From the NCBI GenBank assembly GCA_964451375.1, contig CAYVIN010000009.1, forward strand, positions 12,833 to 76,832: a stretch of DNA of 64,000 nucleotides. Reading direction: 5' to 3'. Below, one piece after another: positions 14,769-23,382 of the stretch; position 1 is the first letter of the stretch, and each line of letters begins with the position of its first letter. A program made the position numbers and the translations under genes. The notes beneath the pieces were generated by a model. It searched no databases. It was not told the DNA's origin and saw only the letters and a list, made by a program, of their open reading frames with translations. The stretch comes from JAGXQV01 sp964451375. Its GTDB lineage: Bacteria > Pseudomonadota > Gammaproteobacteria > Burkholderiales > Sulfuricellaceae.

Positions 14769-16946
14769 ATGAAAATCGACGATCCACGCCACGTCCGCGC
14801 CTATTTCGAGAATCTGGTCATCGCGTCTTTGTTGATCCCGAATTACAAGGACGATAGAACCATCCGGCTGTTTTTGAAGCAATTCGGCGAAGTCGCCGAA
14901 CAACATCGCGAACCGCCGCTGGGCTTCACTTTGCAGACACTGCTGGCGGAAGCCAAAAAAAGTATCGAAGAACCGGCCACCCTGCTGGATTTGTACGATT
15001 CCAACCTGGCTTTGTTGGCGACGGTTCCCGACGTTACTCTCAAGAAAACCCTGCTCGAAACGCTACAGGTCGCCATCGAGGCGGGAATGGAAGACGCTTG
15101 CACCAAAAGCCGCTTGATCGAACCGGCGCGCAGGATGTTCGACACCCGCCAGCCGCAACAAGCCGCTCCCAAGACCGCCCCTCGCGCTGCGCCAACCGTG
15201 ATGGCCGGCGCGGCGGACGCCACCCGGATTGCCGGGGGAGGGACGGCGGGGGCAACGGTGATGGCCCCGGCGGCGGGCAACGCCGGCGCCACCATGATGC
15301 CAACCCAGACCGTGCAGGCAACGCTTGCCACGCCGCGTCCGGCCTCGTCGGGCGGGGTGCCGCGTCCCGGTGCGGAACACCTTCATGCCCTGCCGCCCGG
15401 CTACCGGCTCAATGAATTTGAATTCGATAAAGTGCTCGGTGTGGGCGGTTTTGGCATTACCTATCTGGGCAAAGACACCACGCTGAATCTCAAGGTCGCG
15501 ATCAAGGAATACCTGCCCAACGAACTGGCGTTGCGCGACGATAATTACAACGTGTTACCCAAGTCTGCCGACTGCGAGGAAACCTATAACTGGGGACTCG
15601 ACCGCTTTCTTCAGGAAGCCCGTCTGCTGGCGCGTTTCAACCATCCCAACATCGTCCGGGTGCTGCGTTTTTTCGAGGCCAACAGCACCGCCTACATGAT
15701 GATGCAGTACGAAGATGGCGAAAGTCTGGAAGAAAAACTCAAGAAATTGGGCGGGCCGCCTGACGAAGCCTATTTGCAGGGCATCCTGTTTCCCCTTCTC
15801 GACGGTCTCAAGGTCATGCACGATCAGGGATTCCTGCATCGCGACATCAAGCCCGGCAACATCTATATCCGGCGCGCCGACGGCAGCCCGGTGTTGCTCG
15901 ATTTCGGCGCGGCGCGCCAGCAGATGCGCGGCCAGGAGCAGATGACCGCCATCGTCACCCCCGGTTATGCGCCTTTTGAGCAATATTTCACCGACGGCTG
16001 CCAGGGGCCGTGGTCGGATATCTATGCGTTCGGCGCGGTGGTTTACAAGGCCATCACCGGCAAACAGCCGCCCGAAGCCGCCAGCCGCGTCAAGAAAGAC
16101 ACCATGCTGCCTGCCGTTCAAGTCGGGGCGGGGCGTTATTCCGACAAATTTCTGCGCGCCATCGACTGGGCCCTGCAAACCGATGAAAAGAAGCGCCCGC
16201 AGAGTATCGCCGACTGGCAGCGCGCCCTGACAACGCTGGCGCAAGGCGATGCGGGTCAACCCGGCGCGGCGGACGCCACCCGTACCATGGCGGTGCAAAC
16301 CCGTCACGTAGCGTCGCCGCAAACCACTTTGCTGCGCAATGCGCCGGAACGTGACGACCACCCGGACTCCCATTTTTATCAGGAAGCGCAGACGAGCCAC
16401 TGGCCCCGGCGGATCTTCTGGATATTGCTGCTGGTTGGGCTGGGCGGAGGTGGGGCGTATTTCGCCCAAAATCCCGACGATGCCCGTGAAGTCGCGCTCA
16501 AGGGGGCGAACTGGGCATGGGCCAACGACTATCCGGGAGTTGCGCTGCCGATTTACGAGTATTACGACAATGCCGACGACGTGCAGATTCCCATGCGTGT
16601 GGCGACGATGTATGAAGAAGGCAAGGGCGCGGACGCCGACAAGAATATCGCTTATGCCTGGTATCTCAAGGCGGCGGAACGCGGCGATTCAGCCGCCGCG
16701 CTGCAAGTCGCCCGCATGGCCGAACGCGGCGATGTCGAGGGTGCCGACCTGGCCGCCGCCGTAGAGTGGTATCGCAAGGCCGCCGAGGCGGGGCAGTCGG
16801 AAGCCCAGTTCCGTCTGGGCATCGCCTACCTGCGTGAAGACAATCTCAAACTCCGCCCCAATCCCGCCGAAAGCAGCAAATGGTTGACTTCGGCGGCGAA
16901 GCAGGGGCACGTCAAGGCGCGCGAACTCCTCAAGCTGATCCGCTGA
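14769..16946 (+). CDS. Membrane-anchored Ser/Thr protein kinase with C-terminal Sel1-like repeats
   Basis: A 725-residue Hanks-type kinase. Residues 1-130 form an unfamiliar helical region, 130-205 an Ala/Thr-rich linker, 211-485 the kinase: GVGGFGITYLG (P-loop), VAIKEYLP (catalytic Lys), HRDIKPGN (Asp359) and DFGAARQ (Asp378), with APFEQY in the activation segment. A single membrane helix follows at about 548-566 (WILLLVGLGGGGAYFA), then Sel1/TPR-like repeats (AYAWYLKAAERGDSAAALQVARMAERGD, AVEWYRKAAEAGQSEAQFRLGIAYL). The kinase would face the cytoplasm and the repeats the periplasm. ATG at 14769 is preferred to TTG at 14730; neither has a good ribosome site. Divergent from the sulfur-carrier operon. 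Confidence 0.92.
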   Translation: MKIDDPRHVRAYFENLVIASLLIPNYKDDRTIRLFLKQFGEVAEQHREPPLGFTLQTLLAEAKKSIEEPATLLDLYDSNLALLATVPDVTLKKTLLETLQVAIEAGMEDACTKSRLIEPARRMFDTRQPQQAAPKTAPRAAPTVMAGAADATRIAGGGTAGATVMAPAAGNAGATMMPTQTVQATLATPRPASSGGVPRPGAEHLHALPPGYRLNEFEFDKVLGVGGFGITYLGKDTTLNLKVAIKEYLPNELALRDDNYNVLPKSADCEETYNWGLDRFLQEARLLARFNHPNIVRVLRFFEANSTAYMMMQYEDGESLEEKLKKLGGPPDEAYLQGILFPLLDGLKVMHDQGFLHRDIKPGNIYIRRADGSPVLLDFGAARQQMRGQEQMTAIVTPGYAPFEQYFTDGCQGPWSDIYAFGAVVYKAITGKQPPEAASRVKKDTMLPAVQVGAGRYSDKFLRAIDWALQTDEKKRPQSIADWQRALTTLAQGDAGQPGAADATRTMAVQTRHVASPQTTLLRNAPERDDHPDSHFYQEAQTSHWPRRIFWILLLVGLGGGGAYFAQNPDDAREVALKGANWAWANDYPGVALPIYEYYDNADDVQIPMRVATMYEEGKGADADKNIAYAWYLKAAERGDSAAALQVARMAERGDVEGADLAAAVEWYRKAAEAGQSEAQFRLGIAYLREDNLKLRPNPAESSKWLTSAAKQGHVKARELLKLIR

Positions 16947-17097
16947 CCTTTCCCGCACAGGATTGCCCCCCGCAGCGATCCATGCTTCATGAGTGTTTGG
17001 CTGTTGATTCGTAACTGTTCAGGGGCTGGGGACTAGTAGTCAGTCAATGGAAAACGCCTTGATGTAGGATGCCCCCGGCGGAACCGCTGAGGTTGGA

Positions 17098-17160
17098 ATG
17101 ATCGTACTCGACACCAACGTCGTCTCCGAAGCATGAAGCCCGAACCGCGCCCCACGGTGT
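17098..17160 (+). pseudogene. Remnant of a FitB/VapC-type PIN toxin N-terminus
   Basis: ATG at 17098 reads MIVLDTNVVSEA then stops; a shift of frame continues with MKPEPRPTVFA. Together they match the N-terminus of FitB-like toxins, M-I-V-L-D-T-N-V-V-S-E-x-M-K-P-x-P. A one- or two-base loss at about 17131 explains the break. Nothing further of the toxin is readable downstream. Confidence 0.7.
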
Positions 17161-17534
17161 TCGCGGCAAAACAAAAATGGCCGTGCTTGGCGCTGCTATG
17201 TGTAAGCTTGTCCATCTGTGCTTCTGCGTGTTCAAAAAATGCACTCCGAATCGCCGTGACTACGCAATTTCCGCTTGATGGGCGAGACGGTATTTGCATG
17301 GGATTGGGATAATTCAGCGTTACCCTAATTGGCGAAAACCACAAGAAGCTCCTTCGGTGTACAAACGCGTGGAATATTTCCGGTTTGAATCCATACTGAT
17401 CAGGCGGACAGAGGAACTCTTGCGTTGGAGTACATACGAGCCGTTCAATGTCAGTTACATTCGGTAGCTCCTTACGCTTTGGGCATCATACCGATCACGC
17501 CCGCCGCGCTTCTTGATTTGCTGAGGAAAGAACC

Positions 17535-17768
17535 CTGAGCGCTCTCACCGTCCGTTTACCCGAATCCCTGCACAACAGCATCAAGGAACTGGCGCGCGGG
17601 GAGGGGATTTCCTTCAATTAGTTCATCGCCGGAGCCTGCGGTGAAAAGATGGTGGTGCTGAAAACCCTGGAATTCCTGCGCCACGAAGCGGTACAAGGTC
17701 GGCGCGAAGACTTCGACCGCTACTTGGCAGCCATTCCCGATGCAGAGCCAGTTGCCGGGGATGAATAG
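17535..17768 (+). pseudogene. CopG/HicB-type antitoxin-like gene, nonsense mutation and lost start
   Basis: The frame reads LSALTVRLPESLHNSIKELA, then REGISFN-stop-FIAGACGEKMVVLKT, ending AIPDAEPVAGDE at 17768. The first part is a ribbon-helix-helix motif of the type T-V-R-L-P-x-S-L-x-x-x-(I/L)-K-E-L-A. TAG at 17619-17621 replaces the codon where the family usually has Gln (FNQF). The expected ATG is CTG at 17535. Both lesions argue for a dead gene. No toxin gene accompanies it. Confidence 0.8.
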
Positions 17769-18114
17769 GGGTGGGGGGTGTGGATACGAACTCAATACAT
17801 TGCTGAATTTGAGAATGAGCAAGCAGGTCGAGTAGCAGGGTTGGCGTTTGTTTGCGTAACCCGATCTACGTTAATTCAGGGAAATGGATGTTGCGAGACT
17901 TCGGCCCCGAAGCTCGCTCAGCCCGTGTCAAAGAGTCTCGGAATGTGATTTTGCAAGACTTGACCCCATGACTCGCATTTCCTGTTTGCGCCGTAGCGTT
18001 ACCCCCGCCCCCAACCAGCATGGCCTTGATCAGCCTGCGGGTTCCTGATCCCGGTCGCGACATCAGGAACACTTCCTCGCCAGTTCGGCTGCTGCTACCG
18101 GGGCGGCCCGAGAG

Positions 18115-18690
18115 TTGTTCCTGAGATTCTTTGCGTAAAAATGTAGAACGCCAATCCACCGCGCTTGGCGGGTTACTAACCACTAACTGAGCAGGCGGAT
18201 CGTCAGCTTTGCTGAGCCGCAGGGAGGGCGAAATTCGTAGGATGTGCTGACGATAGGAAGCGCATCNNNNNNNNNNNNNNNNNNNNNNNNNNNNNNNNNN
18301 NNNNNNNNNNNNNNNNNNNNNNNNNNNNNNNNNNNNNNNNNNNNNNNNNNNNNNNNNNNNNNNNNNCGCTTGTTCCTGATGTTCTTGGCGTAAAAATGTA
18401 GAACGCCTATCCACCGGGCTTAGTGGGTTACTGACCACTAACTGAGCAGGCGGGTAGTCAGTTTTTCTGAGCCGCAGGGAGGGCGAAATTCGTAGGATGT
18501 GCTGACGATAGGAAGCGCATCGCTCGCGAGCATTATTGGCGATCCGCGACAGATGCGCCTCGTCCCTCGGCACATCCTACGGCCTGCGGCGGATGGGCGG
18601 CCTGACGCTTGTTCCTGATGTTCTTGGCGTAAAAATGTAGAACGCCTATCCACCGGGCTTGGCGGGTTACTAACCACTAACATTCCGGGG
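18115..18690. repeat. Tandem repeat of about 239 bp containing an assembly gap
   Basis: The unit starting CGCTTGTTCCTGATG at 18367 recurs at 18606, a period of 239 bases; a diverged copy runs from 18115 into the gap. Each unit includes a palindromic part (GTAGGATGTG near 18499, CACATCCTAC near 18571) similar to the common GTAGGATG...GCGCATC repeat of proteobacteria. The last copy is cut after about 75 bases. The gap probably marks collapsed extra units. Confidence 0.85.
18267..18366. other. Assembly gap (100 Ns)
   Basis: Exactly 100 undetermined bases, a conventional scaffold-gap length. It lies inside the tandem repeat; copies A and B are 255 bases apart across the gap instead of the 239-base period, so the true length is not 100. 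Confidence 0.98.
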
Positions 18691-18868
18691 GTTTGGAAGG
18701 GTGGGAGGGCCGCCCCGGCGCGACGGAGGCAGGCACCGGGTTAACCTCTCCCGTGCGTTGGGGAGACTACGTTCCCTGGCGGCTTCCGTTTACCACAAAT
18801 CGCCCCGAGGGCGGGCCTCCCACCGGGACTTCACCGGTGTCCCTACCCCAGCGTTTCAATTTGACGAC

Positions 18869-20254
18869 CTACGCGTCAGGCGCATCGGGAAACAACTTCC
18901 CCGGATTCAGGATGTTGTTGGGATCGAAGACCCGCTTTACGGCGCGCATCAGGGCGAGGGTGGGCGGGTCGATTTCGCGGGGGACGAAAGGGCGTTTTTC
19001 GCGGCCTACCCCGTGTTCCCCGGAGAGGGTGCCGCCGAGGTTGAGCACCAGGGTGAATACTTCGTCGAGGCAGGCTTCGGCGCGGCGCATTTCGTCGACG
19101 TCGTCGGGGTGGGCGAGGAGGTTGACGTGGATGTTGCCGTTGCCGGCGTGGCCGAAGTTGGCGTTGGCGATGCGGTGTTTTTGGCTGAGTTCACCGAGTC
19201 CGCGCAGCAGTTCGGGCAGGCGCGATACCGGTACGACGATGTCTTCGTTGATTTTGCGCGGGGCGATGTCGCGCAGCAGCGGCGAAAGCGCCTTGCGCGC
19301 GACCCACAGGGCTTTGGTGTCGGCGACCTGTTGCGCCTGGATCAGGCCGGGGGTGGCGCAGGCTTGCAGGATCAGTTGCGCGGCGGCGGCGATTTCCGTG
19401 GCCGCGCCATCCACTTCGATCATCAACATGGCGCGGGCGTCATCCGGGATCATGCCGGGATGTTTGGCGCGGATCAGGTCGAGCGAGGCGGCGTCGAGGA
19501 ATTCCAGGGCGCTGGGGGTGAGCGATTGCGCCATGATGGCGGCGATGGCGTGGGCGCAACTGTCGATGTCGCGGTAATGGGCGGTCAGCCCGCCGACCGC
19601 CTGGGGTAGCGGGGTGAGTTTCAGGGTGGCTTCGACGATCACCGCGAGGGTGCCTTCCGAGCCGATGATGAGGCGGGTGAGGTCATAACCGACCACGCCT
19701 TTGGTGGTGTAACACCCGGCAGTGATCAGTTCCCCCGCGCCTGTGACGGCTTTCAGGCCCAGTACGTGGTCGCGGGTGACGCCGTATTTGACGGCGTGGG
19801 GGCCGCCGGAGCAGGTGGCGAGGTTGCCGCCGATGCTGCAATACGCGGCGCTGGAAGGATCGGGCGGCCAGAAAAAGCCGTGTTGTTTGGCGGCGTCCTG
19901 GATTTCCTGGTTGAGTACGCCGGGTTCTGCGACGATCACCCGGTTGGCCGGATCGATTTTGACGATGCGCCGCATTCTTTCCAGCGACAGCGCCACGCCG
20001 CCGCGTTCCGGGACGCTCCCGCCGGCGGTGCCGGTGCCGCGTCCACGCGCGGTAACCGGGATTTTGAACTGGTGGCACAGGCGCACGGTGTTTTGCACGT
20101 CTGCGGCGTGGCGCGCAAATACCACCGCTTGCGGGGGAAATATCTTGCGGCTGTTGTCGTAGCCGTAGACATAACAATCCGTCGGGTCGGTGCGCAGATT
20201 ATCCGGGCCGACGGCGGCGCTCAGGCGTTTCAGGAATTCGCCGGGAAGCTTCAT
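18869..20254 (-). CDS. FAD-linked oxidase, GlcD/lactate dehydrogenase type
   Basis: A 461-residue member of the FAD-binding PCMH/GlcD family. N-terminal FAD region: YVYGYDNSRKIFPPQAVVFARHAADVQNTVRLC, VTARGRGTGTAGGSVPERGGVALSLERM and SIGGNLATCSGGPHAVKYGVTRDHVLGLKAV. C-terminal cap: KINEDIVVPVSRLPELL, NFGHAGNGNIHVNLL and SGEHGVGREKRPF, which binds flavin and substrate. It likely oxidises a 2-hydroxy acid (glycolate or D-lactate). No glcE/glcF subunits or Fe-S domain are present, so it is the single-subunit type. ATG at 20252-20254 overlaps the stop of the upstream secreted-protein gene by 4 bases, so the genes are coupled. Confidence 0.93.
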   Translation of the reverse strand: MKLPGEFLKRLSAAVGPDNLRTDPTDCYVYGYDNSRKIFPPQAVVFARHAADVQNTVRLCHQFKIPVTARGRGTGTAGGSVPERGGVALSLERMRRIVKIDPANRVIVAEPGVLNQEIQDAAKQHGFFWPPDPSSAAYCSIGGNLATCSGGPHAVKYGVTRDHVLGLKAVTGAGELITAGCYTTKGVVGYDLTRLIIGSEGTLAVIVEATLKLTPLPQAVGGLTAHYRDIDSCAHAIAAIMAQSLTPSALEFLDAASLDLIRAKHPGMIPDDARAMLMIEVDGAATEIAAAAQLILQACATPGLIQAQQVADTKALWVARKALSPLLRDIAPRKINEDIVVPVSRLPELLRGLGELSQKHRIANANFGHAGNGNIHVNLLAHPDDVDEMRRAEACLDEVFTLVLNLGGTLSGEHGVGREKRPFVPREIDPPTLALMRAVKRVFDPNNILNPGKLFPDAPDA

Positions 20255-21042
20255 CGGGATGGGGCTTTGAGTTTGGCCAGCACCTTGCCGCCGGCGTAGT
20301 CGTAGAACCACACTTCCAGCAGGTTGGCGACCACGTAGCGCTTTTTCAGCATGTAGTCGTAAGGCGCGGTGTCGGTGGCTTTCCAGAACGTGCTGCTTTG
20401 GCTGTGCCAGGGCGCGGCGAGGCGGCATACCGCGAGCATCCGCAGGTTGCCTTGCAGCACGGCCAGGGCTTCGGCCTGGGGCAGCGCGACAGTGGCGGCA
20501 AACCCTGCGTCATCGTCGCTGCTGCGCGGATAGAAATCGTAAAGGTTGGCGAAAGTCACCATGTATTCATATTTCCACACGTCGGACGGCGTTTTTTCGA
20601 CGGTCACTTCCTTCAGCGGCAAAAACTTGTAGCGGTAATAGTCGGTGGTTTTCGGATCGGCCAGCGGCGTCCAGTTCCATCCCTCGGTGACATGGTTGCC
20701 GGTCATCACGTAGCGAATCTCCAGTACACCGCGTTTGCCGTCGTAGCCCAGCACCGGGTTGCCGGGAACCGCGTTTAAATCGACGCTGAAAGCGAACAAT
20801 CCGTCCGCCGGTTGGAGTGCAGTCGGCGCTTCGCCGGGTTGGAGCGGCGCGAGGCGGGCATAGAGGCCCATGCCGTCATGGCCTTCGTAGCGCGCCGGCA
20901 GTTGCCGCGCGGCGCGGTCGAACGGCGCGGTGGCGTATTCGACGGCGGCGGTGGTGTGGATTTCCACCGCCGGGGCAAGGGTGACCGCGTACGTCGGCAG
21001 CGCCACAAGTGCGGCGGCGAGGAGGAACCGGGAAATATTCAT
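20251..21042 (-). CDS. Secreted protein of unknown function
   Basis: A 263-residue protein with a signal peptide (MNISRFLLAAALVALPTYA). No family was recognised with confidence. It is rich in aromatic and Asp/Tyr patches (DYYRYKFLPLKEVTVEKTPSDVWKYEY, LYDFYPRSSDDDAGF, KATDTAPYDYMLKKRYVVANLLEVWFYDYAGG). A single cysteine lies in MLAVCRLAAPW. It sits between hldC (1 base upstream) and the GlcD-type oxidase (4-base overlap), in a tight three-gene minus-strand operon, so a cell-envelope role is possible. This is inference from context only. Confidence 0.75.
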   Translation of the reverse strand: MNISRFLLAAALVALPTYAVTLAPAVEIHTTAAVEYATAPFDRAARQLPARYEGHDGMGLYARLAPLQPGEAPTALQPADGLFAFSVDLNAVPGNPVLGYDGKRGVLEIRYVMTGNHVTEGWNWTPLADPKTTDYYRYKFLPLKEVTVEKTPSDVWKYEYMVTFANLYDFYPRSSDDDAGFAATVALPQAEALAVLQGNLRMLAVCRLAAPWHSQSSTFWKATDTAPYDYMLKKRYVVANLLEVWFYDYAGGKVLAKLKAPSR

Positions 21043-21043
21043 T

Positions 21044-21523
21044 TTATAAGGCGCGAATTTTTTTGAGCGTGGCGGTGGTGGAACGCTCGTGACGAAACGG
21101 GATCGAGTGGACGCTGCCGCCCCAGCCCTGCACTTCGGCGGCGCCGACGATTTTGTCGGGCGTCCAGTCGCCGCCCTTGACCAGGATATCGGGACGGCAG
21201 GCGAGAATCAGGTTGAGGGGGGTGTCTTCCTCGAACAACGTCACCAGCGAAACACATTCCAGCGCCGCAAGCACCGCCATGCGGTCTTCCTGAGTGTTGA
21301 TGGGACGGTCATCGCCCTTGCCGAGGCGTTTTACCGAGGCGTCGCTATTGACCCCGATGATCAGGCTCGCCCCCAGCGCCCGCGCCTGGGCAAGATAGGT
21401 GACATGACCGCGATGCAGGATGTCGAAACAGCCGTTGGTGAAGACCAGCGGACGGGGCAACAGCGCCACCCGCGCCGCAAGGTCGGCGGCGGAGCAGATT
21501 TTGGATTCGAAAAGGGGAGCCAT
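21044..21523 (-). CDS. rfaE2: D-glycero-beta-D-manno-heptose 1-phosphate adenylyltransferase
   Basis: A 159-residue nucleotidyltransferase equal to the C-terminal half of HldE. FTNGCFDILHRGHVTYLAQARALGASLIIGVNSDASVKRLGKG holds the H-x-G-H motif; DILVKGGDWTPDKIVGAAEVQGWGGSVHSIPF is the family tail. It forms ADP-heptose for the LPS inner core. The kinase half must be encoded elsewhere, as in organisms with separate hldA and hldC. First gene of a three-gene operon with a secreted protein and the GlcD-type oxidase. Confidence 0.96.
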   Translation of the reverse strand: MAPLFESKICSAADLAARVALLPRPLVFTNGCFDILHRGHVTYLAQARALGASLIIGVNSDASVKRLGKGDDRPINTQEDRMAVLAALECVSLVTLFEEDTPLNLILACRPDILVKGGDWTPDKIVGAAEVQGWGGSVHSIPFRHERSTTATLKKIRAL

Positions 21524-21528
21524 TATAT

Positions 21529-21778
21529 AAATGCTTAGTGTTTAATTCTTAATGCTTAATTGTGGTTGGCAAGGCGTCGGCCAGTTCGATCTTAAAGGTA
21601 ACCACTCAGAACCACGCTAAACGGACTTGACAAGCCCCTCGCCCGCAGGCGGGAGAGGGGTTGGGGAGAGGGCGGCGGCATATCGGCGCAGTTTGTCGAA
21701 GCTGCACCACTTTTATGCCCTTCAGGGTGCGCTCCCGTGGGCGAGTTGAGGTAAGCCAATGATTAAACATTAAACATT
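21529..21778. repeat. Spacer with several repeat motifs
   Basis: The hldC-dolP spacer holds two TTAAACATT-type runs (21529-21560 and 21762-21778), like that at 8922-8990, and a GC-rich inverted repeat of the cccctcgcccgc/gcgggagagggg type at about 21632-21658. No open reading frame is credible. Confidence 0.55.
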
Positions 21779-21786
21779 GCTTTCCC

Positions 21787-22353
21787 TCAATCGATGTATT
21801 CAAACACCTTCACCACTTTGCGCACCCCGCCGGTGGTTCGGGCGATTTCCACTGCGGCATCGGCTTCACGGCGCTTCACGGTGCCCATCAGGAAAACACT
21901 GCCGCCTTCGGTAATGACCTTGACGTGGACATGCGAAAACTTCGCGGCGTCGATGGAGGGAGTTGTGACATTGGATGGCAGGTGGGTGGCGTTGTGGGGT
22001 GCGAGCAGGGAGCGGAGGCCGTCGTTTTGCAATTCGTTGGTGATAATGTTTACGTTGGCAATGCCGAGCACGTCTTTTGCTGCTTCTTCCTTGGCGGTCT
22101 GGGAGGGTACTTCGCCGGTCCGCAGCACATGGCGGTTGAAGCTGTTGGCGTTGATGTGGGCGCGATTGCCGAGTTTTTCGTCGAGGCGGTGAAAGGCCTT
22201 CAGTTCGATGCCTTCATCTTCGATGTAGGTGCCAGAGGTGCGCCGGTCTTCGGCCATCAACACGCCTGCGCCGACGCCGGTGGCGACCGCCGTGATGCAA
22301 CCTTGCAAAACCGGCAACAGGGTCAGGAGAGACAACAGCAGGACTTTTTTCAT
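21787..22353 (-). CDS. dolP: BON-domain outer-membrane lipoprotein (DolP/YraP-like)
   Basis: A 188-residue lipoprotein: signal MKKVLLLSLLTLLPVLQGC with lipobox LQGC and lipidated Cys19. Two BON domains follow: SGTYIEDEGIELKAFHRLDEKLGNRAHINANSFN...VNIITNELQNDG, and DAAKFSHVHVKVITEGGSVFLMGTVKRREADAAVEIARTTGGVRKVVKVFEYID. Length agrees with E. coli DolP (191), which supports outer-membrane integrity and septal peptidoglycan splitting. Its ATG overlaps the diaA stop by one base (TAATG). It ends the conserved lpoA-yraN-diaA-dolP block. The last residues of the first BON are separated by a longer linker than usual. Confidence 0.9.
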   Translation of the reverse strand: MKKVLLLSLLTLLPVLQGCITAVATGVGAGVLMAEDRRTSGTYIEDEGIELKAFHRLDEKLGNRAHINANSFNRHVLRTGEVPSQTAKEEAAKDVLGIANVNIITNELQNDGLRSLLAPHNATHLPSNVTTPSIDAAKFSHVHVKVITEGGSVFLMGTVKRREADAAVEIARTTGGVRKVVKVFEYID

Positions 22354-22943
22354 TATTCGACTCCGAGTAAGAGGCAATCCACCGCATCACACAGGCAGTG
22401 GATGGCGGTAATGTGGATTTCCTGAATATGGGCGGTGCGTTCGCCCGGCGCACATAGATGAATATCGTCAGATTCGAGCATTTCCCCGATTTTCCCGCCA
22501 CCCTTGCCGGTCAGGGCGATTACCGTCATGCCGCGTTCGTGCGCTGCGTTCACGGCGGCCACCACGTTCGGCGAATTGCCGCTGGTGGAAATCGCCAACA
22601 ATACGTCGGGCGCATGGCCGAGGGCGCGCACCTGTTTGGAAAACACCTCGACGAAATCATAGTCGTTGGCGATTGAGGTAATAGTGGAAGCATCGGTGGT
22701 CAAGGTCATCGCGGCCAGACCGGGGCGCTCCATTTCAAAACGGTTCAACATTTCGGCGGCGAAGTGCTGGGCGTCCGCCGCCGAGCCGCCGTTGCCGCAG
22801 GCCAGCACCTTGCCGTCGGCGAGCAGGCATTGCACGATGCGCTCCGCGCCGGCCGCGATGCCGGGGGCAAGGATGTCCGCCGCCTGGAATTTGAGGTTGG
22901 CGCTTTCGCTGAAATGCAGGCTGATGCGGTGATGGATATCCAT
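22353..22943 (-). CDS. diaA: SIS-domain protein DiaA / phosphoheptose-isomerase-like
   Basis: A 196-residue SIS protein, the same length as E. coli DiaA, starting MDIHHRISLHFSESANLKFQAADILAPGI. CGNGGSAADAQHFAAEML and LLAISTSGNSPNVVAAVNAAHERG are the phosphosugar-binding SIS motifs. DiaA promotes DnaA assembly at oriC; the paralogue GmhA makes heptose 7-phosphate. Gene order (yraN before, dolP after) favours DiaA, although hldC nearby leaves the GmhA role possible. ATG at 22941-22943 is chosen over an upstream in-frame start on family length. Confidence 0.9.
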   Translation of the reverse strand: MDIHHRISLHFSESANLKFQAADILAPGIAAGAERIVQCLLADGKVLACGNGGSAADAQHFAAEMLNRFEMERPGLAAMTLTTDASTITSIANDYDFVEVFSKQVRALGHAPDVLLAISTSGNSPNVVAAVNAAHERGMTVIALTGKGGGKIGEMLESDDIHLCAPGERTAHIQEIHITAIHCLCDAVDCLLLGVE

Positions 22944-22977
22944 GATTGAAGCCGGTATTAAAAGTGAGGCGGGCATT

Positions 22978-23328
22978 TTAACCGCTAAAAGCATCCTTGA
23001 TCCATTGCACTGAATTTACCGTCAAATCATCCAGCAACACTACGTCGAAGCGACATGGCGGAATACGCTTCAGGCGTTGCAGATAATGCTGGGCGGCGTA
23101 CACGATGCGTTGCTGTTTTTTTGCAGTGATGCTGGCGGCGGCCCCGCCGAAGGCGGCGCTCTGGCGCAGACGCACTTCGACGAAAACCAGCGTTGCGCGG
23201 TCGTCCAGGATCAGGTCGATTTCACCCTGGCGGCACCGGTAATTCCGTTCGATCAGGCGCAGGCCGTGACGTTCAAGATATTCTGCGGCGATTTGTTCGG
23301 CCTGTGCGCCGTCGCTGAGGCGGGTCAT
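22978..23328 (-). CDS. yraN: YraN family endonuclease-like protein (UPF0102)
   Basis: A 116-residue protein with the UPF0102 motif set: GAQAEQIAAEYLERHGLRLIERNYRCRQGEIDLILDDRATLVFVEVRLRQSAAFGGA. The E-I-D-L and F-V-E-V-(R/K) positions are those of a restriction-endonuclease-like fold; here R replaces the frequent K in EVR. Family function is unproven. It lies in the conserved block between lpoA and diaA. Confidence 0.95.
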   Translation of the reverse strand: MTRLSDGAQAEQIAAEYLERHGLRLIERNYRCRQGEIDLILDDRATLVFVEVRLRQSAAFGGAAASITAKKQQRIVYAAQHYLQRLKRIPPCRFDVVLLDDLTVNSVQWIKDAFSG

Positions 23329-23382
23329 TGGGGCGGGTGGGGAAAGGCGGCGTTTTTCTTCATCCGCGTCCCCTCATCCTGG

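Larger units (their letters stand above)
16947..18868. other. Gene-poor region with toxin-antitoxin remnants and tandem repeats
   Basis: No intact gene is supported in these 1.9 kb. It holds a FitB-type toxin remnant (17098-17160), a broken CopG-type antitoxin gene (17535-17768), degenerate repeats of the words TTGCAAGACTTGACCCC (around 17951-17967) and related text, and a 239-bp tandem repeat interrupted by 100 Ns. Open frames here cross the N gap or follow repeat units and are not believable. Confidence 0.7.

Noticed and set aside
17033..17344. Minus-strand frame of 103 codons
   Set aside because: It lies across the FitB remnant on the other strand and has no family features.
17866..18573. 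Minus-strand open frame spanning the N gap
   Set aside because: It exists only because Ns are translated as X and because repeat units are read through; both flanks are repeat sequence.
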